64,000 bases of DNA from Vagococcus luciliae (GCF_024637875.1 NZ_CP102451.1:248001-312000), one strand, 5' to 3'. Counted from the stretch's first letter, positions 1 through 9,935 are shown. Translations and numbers: made by a program. Notes: a model not told the origin generated them from the letters alone.

Positions 1-436
1 CATCTAATAGGCGAGGTAGAGAATCTGCTGATTGTACCATCTTATTAAAAACAGCAACATCTTGGAACATCTCTGTTGTATCTACTTCTTGAAAGAAATT
101 TGAATTAACTAAAGAGGAACTTACTTGTCCTACAATAGCTAATACTGGGACATGATCCATTTTAGCGTCATATAAACCATTTAAAAGATGAATAGCACCA
201 GGTCCACCAATTGATAGACAAACGCCAATATTACCTGTCAACTTTGCTTCACTGGCCGCCGCTAAAGAAGCTACTTCCTCATGTCTAACTTGAATAAATT
301 CTATTTCATCCTTCTTTTTTCGAAGGGCATCAACTGTTGTATCCACCGAATCGCCTGGTAAACCATATACACGCTCTATATTCCAAGATTCCATAACTTC
401 CATCATGATATCAGATGCTTTTACTTTTCCCATCAT
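1..436 (-). CDS. spxB: Pyruvate oxidase, N-terminal part (cut by window edge)
   Basis: Thiamine-diphosphate and FAD enzyme that turns pyruvate, phosphate and oxygen into acetyl phosphate, CO2 and H2O2. Only the first 145 codons lie in the window. They read like the N-terminal pyrimidine-binding domain of lactic-acid-bacterial pyruvate oxidase: VYGLPGDSVDTTVDAL, then FIQVRHEEVASLAAASEAKL with the catalytic Glu of the HEE motif, then CLSIGGPGAIHLLNGLYDAK and HVPVLAIVGQ. The start is ATG at 436-434, with AGGAGAGGTGG just upstream on the minus strand. An acetolactate synthase is the alternative, but the HEEVA and GLYDAK context favours the oxidase. The H2O2 it would make gives a plausible role to the catalase at 43.8 kb. 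Confidence 0.85.
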   Translation of the reverse strand, partial: MMGKVKASDIMMEVMESWNIERVYGLPGDSVDTTVDALRKKKDEIEFIQVRHEEVASLAAASEAKLTGNIGVCLSIGGPGAIHLLNGLYDAKMDHVPVLAIVGQVSSSLVNSNFFQEVDTTEMFQDVAVFNKMVQSADSLPRLLD

Positions 437-564
437 TCATTCCACCTCTCCTAATTATAAGACTTATTTTACATCTTAATTCAAAAACAAACAAAAATTT
501 AAATCTAAAAGAGATTATTTTTTTTAATATATTTTTTATGTTTCAAAACAAACATAAAAGAAAT

Positions 565-600
565 AAAAAATCGATTATCGTATTGGATAATCGATTTTTT
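565..600. terminator. Bidirectional intrinsic terminator
   Basis: A 15-bp stem (565-579 with 586-600) around a 6-nt loop, A-rich on the left and T-rich on the right. It ends the minus-strand gene at 641-1828 before the pyruvate oxidase gene begins. Confidence 0.8.
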
Positions 601-640
601 CATTACTTTTATTTTATTATTCGGCTAATGGTTAAAATAA

Positions 641-1828
641 TTAGTGTCTGCTACCTCCCATTCTTGCACCTCCTCCCATCATATTCTCAGGAATCTTATT
701 AACTTCTTCACCATTTATAATAATTGTCCCACCATTATAAGTAGCATTTCCATCATAATCAAAGGAAGAATTTCCAGAAATTGTTATGTTACCACCATTT
801 ACAATTATGTCTCCATTTGAATCAATCGCGTCCGTATCGCCTTCTTCCATCGTGATATCAATTGTTCCATCATTGATGGCTATGATAGGATCTGAAAAAT
901 TAGAAGCTACAGCGTTAATACCGTCGTCAGACGCTTTTATTGTGATATTACCACCATTAATTGACATCAAGGTTGCCTCTAATCCTTCTACACCACTTTG
1001 AATGTCAATAGTACCATCATCTATCACCATTTTTTCCTCTGCATGTATAGCATCATCTCCGCTATTGACTGTGATACTACCACCTGCAATATAAACAAAT
1101 CCTTTTGTTTCATCAGTATCATTAGTTGATTTAATACCATCTGCAGCAGCATCAATAGTAAAGGTGCCATCAACAATATAAACTGAGTCTTTTCCTCTGA
1201 TACCATCATCTTCGCTTTTCACAATGTAGTTACCAGAAATAAATTTCAAGTCATCTTTCGATACAATACCGTCAGCAAAATTTGACACAACATTTAGGGT
1301 TCCAGTTCCAGTAAAAATTAAGTCATCTTTTGAATAAATTGTACCATCAATACTCTCATCACTTCGTGTTGCCGAATCTTCTAATGTGTTATTACTACCC
1401 TCAGATAATTCAATAACTGTATTTTTAGCTTGCTCTACGTAAATAGCTTCTCCGTCATTACTTTTAATTGTAACACCGTTTAAAATAAGGCGAACATTTT
1501 CCTCTGTATTAATATGAACTCCGGCTGTTGATGAACCTGTTAACTCATATGTACCAGCTTCAGTTATATTAAGAGTTTCATTATTTAAGGTTATTTTTTT
1601 AGTTGGTAGACTATCCCAATCAATGTCTTCGTCTCCATTATCTAAATCAACCTCATTTGTTTCAGTTTGACTGTCTTTAGTAGAAGTTGATATAGCACTT
1701 GTGACAATACTTTTAATTGATTCAGACGAATCATCCTTAGCAGTTAAATTGATTTGGGTAAAGAAAATTGTCCCAATAATAATGAAACATGATAATCCAA
1801 TATACAACCATTTTTTTATAGATTTCAT
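641..1828 (-). CDS. Exported carbohydrate-binding beta-helix protein (Cthe_2159/DUF4353 type)
   Basis: A 395-residue exported protein. Residues 7-27 form a hydrophobic signal or anchor segment, followed by a Ser/Thr/Asp-rich linker. Residues about 75-370 are repeated short beta-strand units with the pattern I-x-G-G-x-I/T-x-I and conserved DDGI/DGI turns, for example FADGIVSKDDLKF, SEDDGIRGKD and ASDDGINAV. This is the pattern of the Cthe_2159 family, a right-handed beta-helix reported to bind acidic polysaccharides. The C-terminus is Met/Gly-rich (MMGGGARMGGSRH), which is common in this family. The gene is monocistronic, with a terminator at 565-600. The substrate cannot be told from sequence. 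Confidence 0.75.
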   Translation of the reverse strand: MKSIKKWLYIGLSCFIIIGTIFFTQINLTAKDDSSESIKSIVTSAISTSTKDSQTETNEVDLDNGDEDIDWDSLPTKKITLNNETLNITEAGTYELTGSSTAGVHINTEENVRLILNGVTIKSNDGEAIYVEQAKNTVIELSEGSNNTLEDSATRSDESIDGTIYSKDDLIFTGTGTLNVVSNFADGIVSKDDLKFISGNYIVKSEDDGIRGKDSVYIVDGTFTIDAAADGIKSTNDTDETKGFVYIAGGSITVNSGDDAIHAEEKMVIDDGTIDIQSGVEGLEATLMSINGGNITIKASDDGINAVASNFSDPIIAINDGTIDITMEEGDTDAIDSNGDIIVNGGNITISGNSSFDYDGNATYNGGTIIINGEEVNKIPENMMGGGARMGGSRH

Positions 1829-2105
1829 TATAAGTTCCTCCTTAATAGATTATAGTTATTTAATTTAAGACACATTTTAGCGTTAAAAACTTAAACTAAC
1901 CTAAAAAAGAAAGATTATTTGGTATTTTATTAATCCTTAAACTTTCATCACTTATTAAAATGTCAAACTATTAAAAAAACCATTATTCCTATGACATACT
2001 TAAATAAATAGATTAAAAAGACAATCAGTATTCACATCTAATAGTCCTTTTAACATTTTATTTCAAAAATAATGACTTATATACCCAGTAAAAGGAGAAC
2101 ACATC

Positions 2106-2639
2106 ATGTCACTCATCATTCGATTAATAAGTGAAATACACCAAGATGATATAAATCTCAAAAATGAACCCTTTCCTATTTATGGGTGACTGATTCCTTC
2201 TTATAATAATGAATCGTTGGATTATACGACTGAACTATTTGAAGAAAATAAAAAAGGAACTCTCTGTTTTCCCGGTGAACAGTATTCCTATGATGAATTA
2301 AAAAAAGAACATTTTTTTATTGGAGCATATGATAAAAATCAATGTATTGGATTGGCTATTTTTAAAAAAGGATTCTTTAAATACATGTATTTGTATGATT
2401 TAAAAGTTAATTCGAACTATCGTCAACAAGGAATTGCGACACAACTAATAAAAAAAGGATTATCATTGGCATTAAATCAAGGTGATAAAGGTATTTATAC
2501 TCAATGGCAGGATAATAATCTATCAGCTTGTCTATTCTATCTAAAATGTGTTTTTGTTATAGGCGGACTTGACACTAAAGTATATCAAAGAACTCCTCAA
2601 GAATATAAAAAAGACATCTATTTCTATTTAAATGTTTAA
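2106..2639 (+). pseudogene. Streptothricin acetyltransferase-like GNAT gene with an in-frame stop
   Basis: The reading frame runs unbroken from ATG 2106 (ribosome-binding site AAAGGAG at about 2090) to 2639 except for one TGA at 2187-2189, codon 28. The protein matches the SatA/Sat family of GNAT acetyltransferases, which inactivate streptothricin: NEPFPIYG before the stop, IPSYNNES after it, then YDLKVNSNYRQQGIATQLI (acetyl-CoA loop) and NNLSACLFYLKC near the end. Family members usually have Arg right after that Gly, so CGA to TGA is the simplest explanation. Nothing else is broken. A TTG at 2217 could give a shortened 140-residue product lacking the N-terminal strand. This is either a recent pseudogene or a readthrough candidate. 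Confidence 0.8.
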
Positions 2640-2686
2640 ATTTTATACTAAATTATCCAAAATAAGAAAAAGTTAGTAATTTATAA

Positions 2687-2729
2687 AAAAAAGTCAGATA
2701 AATCAATGGTTGATTTATCTGACTTTTTT
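2687..2729. terminator. Bidirectional intrinsic terminator between convergent genes
   Basis: A 20-bp perfect stem (2687-2706 with 2710-2729) with loop TGG and A/T runs on both sides. It lies between the plus-strand acetyltransferase pseudogene and the minus-strand gene at 2771-3289. Confidence 0.85.
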
Positions 2730-2770
2730 ATTTAAATATCATAGTTTCTATCACTTTTTGAACAAAATGG

Positions 2771-3289
2771 TTATCTAAATAAAATAAGCAATAGATAAAA
2801 TAAAAGGCTCAAACCAAACAACATAATAAGTATGAGCAACCATTTGGGTAAATTTTTATATGCATCCTTTAAAGTAGAGTATTTTCGTGCATCAAAATGA
2901 TTCTGTAAATTTTTAGCTCCTTGTTTTGACCAATTATCTTTGTCTGCCATATTCAATAAAAAATTAAAATCCTTATCATATTTGGAAGATTTCCCAGATT
3001 GATAAGGTATAGAAGTGGCTTCAACGATATAAGGCTTCGATTGCTTATTGATATAAATATTAAAATGATACACATATGGTTTTATCAAATCTTTTTCAAC
3101 TTCTACTTTGTTAATCTCCTTTATGTTTACTTTATTATCCAATACTTCCTCCATAGAAAAATAGGCAGGCTTCAATTTATAATAATTCATTGGTAGATAA
3201 TAAAAAATAACAAATATCACCACAGTACATAATGCAAACCAAACACATGCTTTGATTAGATCCATCATTGCTTTTTTTGTATTATCCAA
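2771..3289 (-). CDS. Membrane protein of unknown function, two transmembrane segments
   Basis: A 172-residue protein that I cannot assign to a family. Residues about 11-31 and 148-171 are strongly hydrophobic. The roughly 115 residues between them are polar, rich in Lys, Asp and Asn, and have no Cys. The likely topology is two membrane spans with one extracytoplasmic domain, both ends inside. An AAGGAGA ribosome-binding site sits just upstream of the ATG at 3289. The terminator at 2687-2729 lies downstream, so it appears monocistronic. No catalytic motif is visible. Confidence 0.6.
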   Translation of the reverse strand: MDNTKKAMMDLIKACVWFALCTVVIFVIFYYLPMNYYKLKPAYFSMEEVLDNKVNIKEINKVEVEKDLIKPYVYHFNIYINKQSKPYIVEATSIPYQSGKSSKYDKDFNFLLNMADKDNWSKQGAKNLQNHFDARKYSTLKDAYKNLPKWLLILIMLFGLSLLFYLLLILFR

Positions 3290-3434
3290 CTGACAATCTC
3301 CTTTTAATTAACATACTATCCATATCTTAATTAAGTATATAATGATTTTTTAAAAAATAGCAACAAATAAAACATAATCGTGTTAATGTTCTGTTTATTT
3401 TTTATTTATAATACATAAAACAAAAATAAACTCA

Positions 3435-4436
3435 TTAATATATATACTCTCTATGTATCATATTTTTTAACTTTTCTTTTACTTCTACACTTGAAAAAGA
3501 TGCTTCTACAGCATTTAAATTCAATTGTTTCATCTCAACTAATGTGAGATCAAAATAGGTTGCTAATAAAAAAAACTCATTAGTCAAATCCGTATTAGAG
3601 ACTGTACGATTATCAGTATTTATAGAACATAAAATATGATGATCTAAAAATAATCTAAAAGGATACTCTTCCCATGTTTCTATAGCATTAGTTTGAATAT
3701 TACTAGTAGGACATAATTCCAATAAGATATGTTGATTAGCACAATATTCCATTGCTTCAACACTATCTTTAATAGCCACACCATGACCAATCCTTGTTGC
3801 TCCCATTTCGATGGCTTCAATCACATGTTGAATACAACCACATTCTCCTGAGTGTAAAGTTATATTCAACTTTGATTGCTTCGCAATAGAAACAACATCC
3901 TTAATTTGTCTATTTGATACAGCTTTCTCATCCCCCGCAAAATCAAACCCAACAACTGATTTATCTTTTACCTGTTTAATACTATCTATAAGCTCCATAT
4001 TCTTTGTTGTTTGATGGTGCCTCATAGCAGATATTAACAAGTTAACTTGTACATCAACTTCCTCCTGAGCCTTATCTATCCCTTTCATCACAGCTTGAAT
4101 AATCTGCTCAACACTTAAGTTATTTCGCTGATGAAGTAGTGGAGCAAACCGAATCTCTATGTAACGAACATTTTCCTCTCCAACTTGTTTAACTAAATCA
4201 TAAGCCGCTATTTCTAGGTTTTCTTCATTTTGAAGTAATGCCAACACACTATCAAAGCTCTCCAAGTATTCTCTCAAATCCAGACATTTTTTAGGTGCTA
4301 CGACCTTCTCTAATTCCTTTAATGGAATTTCTTCTTTAATTGCTAGTTTTTTTAAAGTTTCCATTGAAATCGAACCATCTAAATGACAATGCAATTCTAT
4401 TTTTGGTAATTGTTTGATTTTTTCTCTCGTTAACAA
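3435..4436 (-). CDS. add: Adenosine deaminase
   Basis: Zinc hydrolase that deaminates adenosine or deoxyadenosine to inosine or deoxyinosine in purine salvage. The 333 residues are the usual bacterial length. N-terminal ELHCHLDGS supplies the first two metal-binding His. LHSGECG (about 195) holds the next metal His and the catalytic Glu. IGHGV and LCPTSN follow, and SINTDNRTVSNTDL (about 273) carries the metal-binding Asp pair region. The start is ATG 4436, with GGAG on the minus strand just before it. It is not in an operon: about 280 bp separate it from the PBP gene, with no other salvage gene nearby. Confidence 0.92.
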   Translation of the reverse strand: MLTREKIKQLPKIELHCHLDGSISMETLKKLAIKEEIPLKELEKVVAPKKCLDLREYLESFDSVLALLQNEENLEIAAYDLVKQVGEENVRYIEIRFAPLLHQRNNLSVEQIIQAVMKGIDKAQEEVDVQVNLLISAMRHHQTTKNMELIDSIKQVKDKSVVGFDFAGDEKAVSNRQIKDVVSIAKQSKLNITLHSGECGCIQHVIEAIEMGATRIGHGVAIKDSVEAMEYCANQHILLELCPTSNIQTNAIETWEEYPFRLFLDHHILCSINTDNRTVSNTDLTNEFFLLATYFDLTLVEMKQLNLNAVEASFSSVEVKEKLKNMIHREYIY

Positions 4437-4714
4437 ACTATCTCCCCTCTCTTATTCAGCCATGCTTGTATTTTTTACAATTATTTATAGAATCATACTA
4501 AAATCTGTTGGTTTAAGCAAATTATTATCATTTTAAGGATAGGTACCTAATCACATAGATAGTTTCATGATGATAGCTTTGGTAAATGGCAAAAAAGTTC
4601 ATAAACACAATATATTAAAAGTAATATAAACATAAAAAAATACCCCCGCTGAATTCATGTAATAGAAATCAACAGAGATAGTTTTTATCATCATCACGTA
4701 AAATTTATATTTCC

Positions 4715-6907
4715 CTAATCTTGATACGTTTGATCTAATATTTCTTTTGTTTTTAAATAATCTTCTTCAAGTGAATGATATTTTTCTATATCCTTTTCAT
4801 CAATTTTCTTATTTTGTATCTTTAATTTATCTAAATCAGTATCAGATAAAGTATCTAGTTTATTAATAAGTGGATTAGATTGTTGGTTACTTGTGAAAAC
4901 TTCATTTCCAAATTCAAATGATTTAGCTTCTCTACCATTCATCATGACTTTAAAAGCACTATTCATTAAATATACTCTTCCTTGATTTGCTGTCTCATGT
5001 GGATAAGTCGTTGGTGCATAAGTCGCATCAACATAGGTTGGACTTCCTAGCCACGTAGCAATTGAGAGCTCTGGTGATGCCATCACCAGAAGCGAATCTG
5101 GAGATTTAGTTTGGCTATTGGGTACAGAACTCTCAAAATTACTTGAACCTGACTTCATCACATAAGTATCTTGACTAAAACCTGTATATTTAGGTCCAGC
5201 ATACGGCTCTGATCCGTTCTCTCCAGTCACTTCTTTTAGCATGCTCACCATAGTTTTTGTCGTGCTTGAACTCATCGTTCGCTCGCTTTCAACATCAGAA
5301 AGTTTTATTTTGACAGAGTCCGTTTCAATACTTTCAATAGTTGTAGGCTCAACTCGAACGCCGTCATTTCCAAAAACGCTAAATGCAGATGACAATGCTA
5401 AAACATTCGTTGGATAATTAATTGCTTGCTCTGCTGTGTAAGTTGAACCTTTTGGGTTATAAGATGCCAAACCAAAAGGTTCCATCATGCTGTTTTTTTG
5501 TTGGTCATTTGTCATTTGAAATGCTTCTACTGCAGCCGTATTAAGTGATAAGCCTAAAGCAAAAGAAGCACTCACCCTACCAAAATTTTGATTGCCATAG
5601 TTATTAACTTTCCAATCGCCCACTGTGAAAGAACTCCCATTTTGCATCGTATTTGGTGTCAGTCCAGCATACTCAACAGCTGGAGCATAATCCAGTAAAG
5701 GTTTAATCGTAGATCCTGATGAACGTGTTGCAGTATATGGAATGACTGGGTTATCTGAATTAGTTGCAAGACCAAGGATGTGTCCTGTTTTCGTATCTAC
5801 CACTGAAAGAGCAGTCAAACTTTCTTTATGCTCAATATAGCCATTAGGTAATCGGTCATCTTTAGGATAGGTTCCCTCTACTATATTGTGTAATTCTTTT
5901 AATTGATTACTATCTGCATAAGTTTTGACTGTAATCGTTGTATTTTGCGGTAAATTTAATCCGCTTAGTTCATCTTTAACTTTTGAAACATAAGATTGAT
6001 ATTCTTTCGGTGTACCTTGTTGCTTGTATCTTTTCAATGTAAACTCTTCATTTTCACTTTGAACTACGTCTACCGTTTGCTCATATATTTTTTTACTAAT
6101 GAGTTCTTTATCTTTCATAATAGATAGAACAGTAAGAGTCCGCTCCTTGCCACTTTTTTCAAAATCTTGAACATAGACTGAAGGAGATTGACCTAAACCA
6201 GCCATATAAGCCATCTGAGCGACTTGTTTTGGATCATTTTTATCTATATTAGACATATCATTACCAAATAGCTCAATTGATGCTGCTCTAACCCCTACAG
6301 TATTAGGAGTTAAACGTAATTCATTTAAATAGGCTTTTAAAATCTCATCACGATTATATTTTAATGATAATTTTCTAGCATCAATTAATTGAATAATCTT
6401 ATCTGACAATGAATTTTTATTATTTGAGCCAAAAACCATGATTTTAACTAATTGTTGCTCAATGGTTGAGCCACCTCTAGAAACAACTTTTTTCCCTAAT
6501 TTCTTTCTAACTTGAGAAACTACGGCCCCCATCGTGTCTTTGATAGAAAAGCCATTTGTTTTTCTAGTATAAAAAGAAGCATCTTCTACTGCTAGTAGTG
6601 TATCTAAATATAATTGATTAACATTCCAAGTTGGATTGTATTGAACTGGATCAAATTTAACGACGACATTATTTTTATCTAATGGTTCATCATTTTTATC
6701 TAAAATAATGAAAGATTGTGTAATCTTATCATCAATGTTTTGAATTTCAAGTAAAGAGCTATAAGGACTGTATCGTTTGCTAATAATATAAGTTCCTATC
6801 GACATAGATAATATCATAAGCATGGCTACCATGCATAGAATGATTACTACTAAATGGCGACGATTAAGAAACTTTGAACGTTTCTTAGAAACTTTTTTTT
6901 GAGACAT
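4715..6907 (-). CDS. Class A penicillin-binding protein (transglycosylase-transpeptidase)
   Basis: Bifunctional cell-wall synthase of 730 residues. There is a basic cytoplasmic tail and one membrane anchor (about 18-43). The GT51 glycosyltransferase domain follows: LAVEDASFYT with the catalytic Glu, RGGSTIEQQLVK, and DEILKAYLN. The His usual in the EDxxFxxHxG motif is replaced here (EDASFYTRKTNG). The transpeptidase domain has SSGSTIKP (SxxK serine), SLN (SxN) and MKSGSS (KSG for KTG). All three penicillin-binding motifs are present, so it should be active. It is transcribed 55 bp downstream of a single-PASTA membrane protein, which suggests one transcription unit and a joint role in peptidoglycan synthesis. 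Confidence 0.88.
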   Translation of the reverse strand: MSQKKVSKKRSKFLNRRHLVVIILCMVAMLMILSMSIGTYIISKRYSPYSSLLEIQNIDDKITQSFIILDKNDEPLDKNNVVVKFDPVQYNPTWNVNQLYLDTLLAVEDASFYTRKTNGFSIKDTMGAVVSQVRKKLGKKVVSRGGSTIEQQLVKIMVFGSNNKNSLSDKIIQLIDARKLSLKYNRDEILKAYLNELRLTPNTVGVRAASIELFGNDMSNIDKNDPKQVAQMAYMAGLGQSPSVYVQDFEKSGKERTLTVLSIMKDKELISKKIYEQTVDVVQSENEEFTLKRYKQQGTPKEYQSYVSKVKDELSGLNLPQNTTITVKTYADSNQLKELHNIVEGTYPKDDRLPNGYIEHKESLTALSVVDTKTGHILGLATNSDNPVIPYTATRSSGSTIKPLLDYAPAVEYAGLTPNTMQNGSSFTVGDWKVNNYGNQNFGRVSASFALGLSLNTAAVEAFQMTNDQQKNSMMEPFGLASYNPKGSTYTAEQAINYPTNVLALSSAFSVFGNDGVRVEPTTIESIETDSVKIKLSDVESERTMSSSTTKTMVSMLKEVTGENGSEPYAGPKYTGFSQDTYVMKSGSSNFESSVPNSQTKSPDSLLVMASPELSIATWLGSPTYVDATYAPTTYPHETANQGRVYLMNSAFKVMMNGREAKSFEFGNEVFTSNQQSNPLINKLDTLSDTDLDKLKIQNKKIDEKDIEKYHSLEEDYLKTKEILDQTYQD

Positions 6908-6962
6908 TGTAGACCTCCTTTTCCTATTTATTAATCATGCTTTTTATAGAATAACAACATGA

Positions 6963-8219
6963 TTAATCACTTGATTCTGTTGTCTCCTCTGTACTAGGTG
7001 AGGTAGTTTCACTAGTTGTCGAAGAGATAGAAGTAGAGGTAGAAGATGAAGTAGACGAGCTACTCGATTCTGAAGAGAATGCTTTTTTAGCAATAGGTTG
7101 ATTCTCAACCACTACTTGGATGGTAGACCCTTTAACAATAAATTTATAGGTTTGAGATGAAGGTTCTTGTTTTAAAATTTTATCTTTTTCATCCCTATCC
7201 CAACTTTCCATATCACGGATATCATCAGGGACTGTTTCTCCATTTTTATATGTCGTGTTGGTATAACCTTGTATACTTAAATTTAAGTTTAATTGGTTCA
7301 TTTCTTTCTTAGCTTCTCTAACAGTCATACCAACTAAATCTGGCATATCGACTGATTTTTTAATTAGTTTCTCGTTAGTTTCCAAATTAGATTGAAGTTC
7401 ACTATATTTTCTCTTAAACTCCTCTTCCATAGTTTTTGACTGCAGATAATTATTTGCTGAATCAATATATTCACTTAGTTCCATTCCAAATTTAGTATTC
7501 GGTGCGGGTATAGCTTCTACAAGATTACGATAAGAATAAACTTGATTTTTAATGTTATTCGCTTCAATTATATTGTCATTTATTTCATCTAATAAACTAA
7601 CAGATTTTTTAAAGCTTTGCTCACTTGTGACTGTTAGCATCCCCTCTTGATTATATATTTTGTTCAATAAATCTAGTAATTCTTGTGCATCTTTACTCAT
7701 CTCTTCAGCATCTGTAACAGTTGCTTCTTGAAAAATATCCCTTAATTTATCATACTGTCTCGGTAGGACACTTTTATAGTACATAATATATAATTCTTCA
7801 ATATCTTCATCTTCTATAATGTCGATATGTTTCTTTAGATTCACCATAGTAGCATCAATATCTGAAATAGCTGTTTTTCCCTTCATTACTTCTAATAATA
7901 ATGCTTCATTTTTAGATAGTTGTTTAACTTTTTCATCATTTGCTTCATATAACCAGGACTCAAATGCATTATTTTTTAAAGCTCTTATTAGTCTAGTATC
8001 TGTTTTTTCAATCTTAGTTAGAAGATAGATCTCTTCTTGAGTGATATTTTGTGCCTCAGGTATATCATTAATATAATGATATGCTTTGAAAAATAAATAG
8101 GCACTGGCTAAACTAATTATTAGAAAAAATGAAACAATAAATAGTTTCCAAGATTTACTTAGTTTCTTATATTTTTTATTCTTTGTTTTAGATATCCTCA
8201 CACGTTTTTTCTTTTTCAT
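6963..8219 (-). CDS. PASTA-domain membrane protein, Ser/Thr-rich tail
   Basis: Bitopic membrane protein of 418 residues. A very basic N-terminus (MKKKKRVRISKTKNKK) precedes a membrane span at about 25-45. A helical, Glu/Lys-rich extracellular region follows, then one PASTA domain at about 290-370 beginning MPDLVGMTVREAKKEM. The tail is almost all Ser, Thr and Glu. PASTA domains bind muropeptides, usually in PBPs or PrkC-type kinases. Here there is no kinase or transpeptidase domain. The gene lies directly upstream of a class A PBP, so it may sense cell wall for that enzyme. I chose ATG 8219 because GAGG lies 9 nt upstream; the in-frame ATG at 8234 has no ribosome-binding site. Confidence 0.75.
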   Translation of the reverse strand: MKKKKRVRISKTKNKKYKKLSKSWKLFIVSFFLIISLASAYLFFKAYHYINDIPEAQNITQEEIYLLTKIEKTDTRLIRALKNNAFESWLYEANDEKVKQLSKNEALLLEVMKGKTAISDIDATMVNLKKHIDIIEDEDIEELYIMYYKSVLPRQYDKLRDIFQEATVTDAEEMSKDAQELLDLLNKIYNQEGMLTVTSEQSFKKSVSLLDEINDNIIEANNIKNQVYSYRNLVEAIPAPNTKFGMELSEYIDSANNYLQSKTMEEEFKRKYSELQSNLETNEKLIKKSVDMPDLVGMTVREAKKEMNQLNLNLSIQGYTNTTYKNGETVPDDIRDMESWDRDEKDKILKQEPSSQTYKFIVKGSTIQVVVENQPIAKKAFSSESSSSSTSSSTSTSISSTTSETTSPSTEETTESSD

Positions 8220-8388
8220 TTCGGATAACCTCATGTATCTTTTATTATTAATATAGTTCTATATTTTTTTGATAAATATGTAATTAATTATACACTAAAA
8301 TAGAACAAAAAAGACAAAATACCTATACTTAAAAAAATAGATTAATAGCTACCTCATCATAGTCAGTAAAACTATCCATACAAAGTTA

Positions 8389-9560
8389 CTAAAATAAAGA
8401 ACATATTTTATCGTCATGACAAAAACTATGTATATCTTTATATATTAATTTAACCTTTTTATCTGGATCACTTTCCAAAGTTAGCTTTTTATCAACTATT
8501 AAAACATTGGGATTTCCCACCGAATATTTTTTCCAAAAAAGATTCTTACCATTTGGATTCCCTGTTTTAGCAAAGTTACCAATATATTGACGCATATAAT
8601 GGTCTAATCTTTTAGCTTTTAGTATATTTCCAAAATATAAATACATCCCCATATCAAATTGAATAGGTACATCAATTATATGACATGATATCTGTTAATA
8701 ATTTACTATTTTCCAAAAAGTTTGGAAAATTGGGATAATGATAAATTATGTGTTGACACTCTTGTGGAGTCATATATGGAAAAAATTTCTTACCTGTCTC
8801 TTCCGACACATTTGGGGTAAATCTTGTAAAAATCCTTGCTTCATTTTTTGTACTACCAATCATCATAAGTTTTTTGCAAAAAAATATCCTTTATAAACAG
8901 ATTCTGTTAAGAATATACCATCAATTACTGGGGCGAATGTCATGATTCCTAATATTTTTTCTCTAACAAACTCTTCTAATTTGTGATTAACTGCTAATAA
9001 TCTATCAGTGGAAAAGTCCAATAAATCATCTACCTGATCAACTGATACTCTCCTAATAAATCTAAATACTTTTGAGAGATTGCTGTGGTCTCTTGTTGAG
9101 TAAATAGTGATTCTATACATGCACTTTCTATAATCATTTTATGAGAAAGATGCTGAGCAGAAGAAACTTTATTTAAACAAGCAATTAACATAGCTCCAGC
9201 AGATTGCCCAAATAAAGTAACATTATCAGCGTTACCTCCAAATTCATAAATATTTTCTTTAACCCATTCTAATCCGCAGATAACATCTTTAAGTCCAATA
9301 TTACTATCAAAATTATCACTAAAGGATGTAAAATCTAAAAAGCCGAATACATTCAACCTATAATTAATTGTGATAATGATACACTATGTATCTTCACATA
9401 ATTTTTGAGCATCATATGTTAATTCAATCCCAGTACCTTTTTTACCGATACCTCCAGATTCAAAACTCTCTCCATAAATCCACGCTGTGATTGGAATATC
9501 ATCTTTAATTTCTGAAGGTTTCCAAATATTTATGACATAATGAAGCAGAAACCCTCGATG
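8389..9560 (-). pseudogene. Carboxylesterase (type B, p-nitrobenzyl esterase family), multiply frameshifted
   Basis: Read on the minus strand, fragments in different frames line up in order with a type B carboxylesterase. NIWKPSEIKDDIPITAWIYG (oxyanion region) and INYRLNVFGFLD come first. Then come NIGLKDVICGLEWVKENI and NVTLFGQSAGAM (the GxSxG nucleophile motif). The last pieces include MIGSTKNEARIFTRF and a C-terminal piece ending GNPNGKNLFWKKYSV. Frames break near 9357 (stop codon plus shift), 9030-9120, 8863 and 8655. The nucleophile motif survives, but no full-length product can be made. The first roughly 100 codons of the family are not recognisable upstream. Confidence 0.8.
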
Positions 9561-9864
9561 TATCCATGTAAATTTATACTTTACAAATTTTTCCTAAATT
9601 TATTTATAGCAACTGATGATTCTTTAAACAAAAAAACGCACCATTTATGATAAGGTTATCTGTACCATAAGTAAATGCGGTCTTTTTAAGCTTTAAGTTG
9701 CTTTTCAGATAGCTATTCATAAATAAAATACCAAATATATAATTTTGATGTTCCGTTATATTGTCCCATCCTCTTTTTAGATTTTAACATATCTCATATT
9801 TTTATTTACTGTTCACTTGATACTACCGTTATGTAACCTTTCTCTTTGTACTCTAATAAAAAAA
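9561..9864. other. Intergenic stretch, probably eroded 5' part of the esterase
   Basis: AT-rich sequence with stop codons in all frames. The minus strand lies where the missing N-terminal part of the carboxylesterase should be, but I can align nothing convincing. No promoter, repeat or RNA structure is evident. Confidence 0.3.
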
Positions 9865-9899
9865 TAATCTACCTATAATCTTATTATATAGGTAGATTA
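9865..9899 (-). terminator. Intrinsic terminator of the lipoprotein gene
   Basis: A 13-bp stem (9865-9877 with 9887-9899) followed, on the minus strand, by a run of T. It lies 37 bp beyond the stop codon of 9936-11099. Confidence 0.85.
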
Positions 9900-9935
9900 C
9901 TTAATAGAATATTACCGTAATTGATATGTCAATTC

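Noticed and set aside
415-702. 95-codon plus-strand ORF
   Set aside because: It spans the pyruvate oxidase start, an intergenic terminator and the end of the beta-helix gene; low-complexity AT-rich translation with no ribosome-binding site.
4437-4714. C-run near 4645 as another C-rich-loop small RNA
   Set aside because: TACCCCCGCT is present, but no flanking stem or terminator could be drawn.
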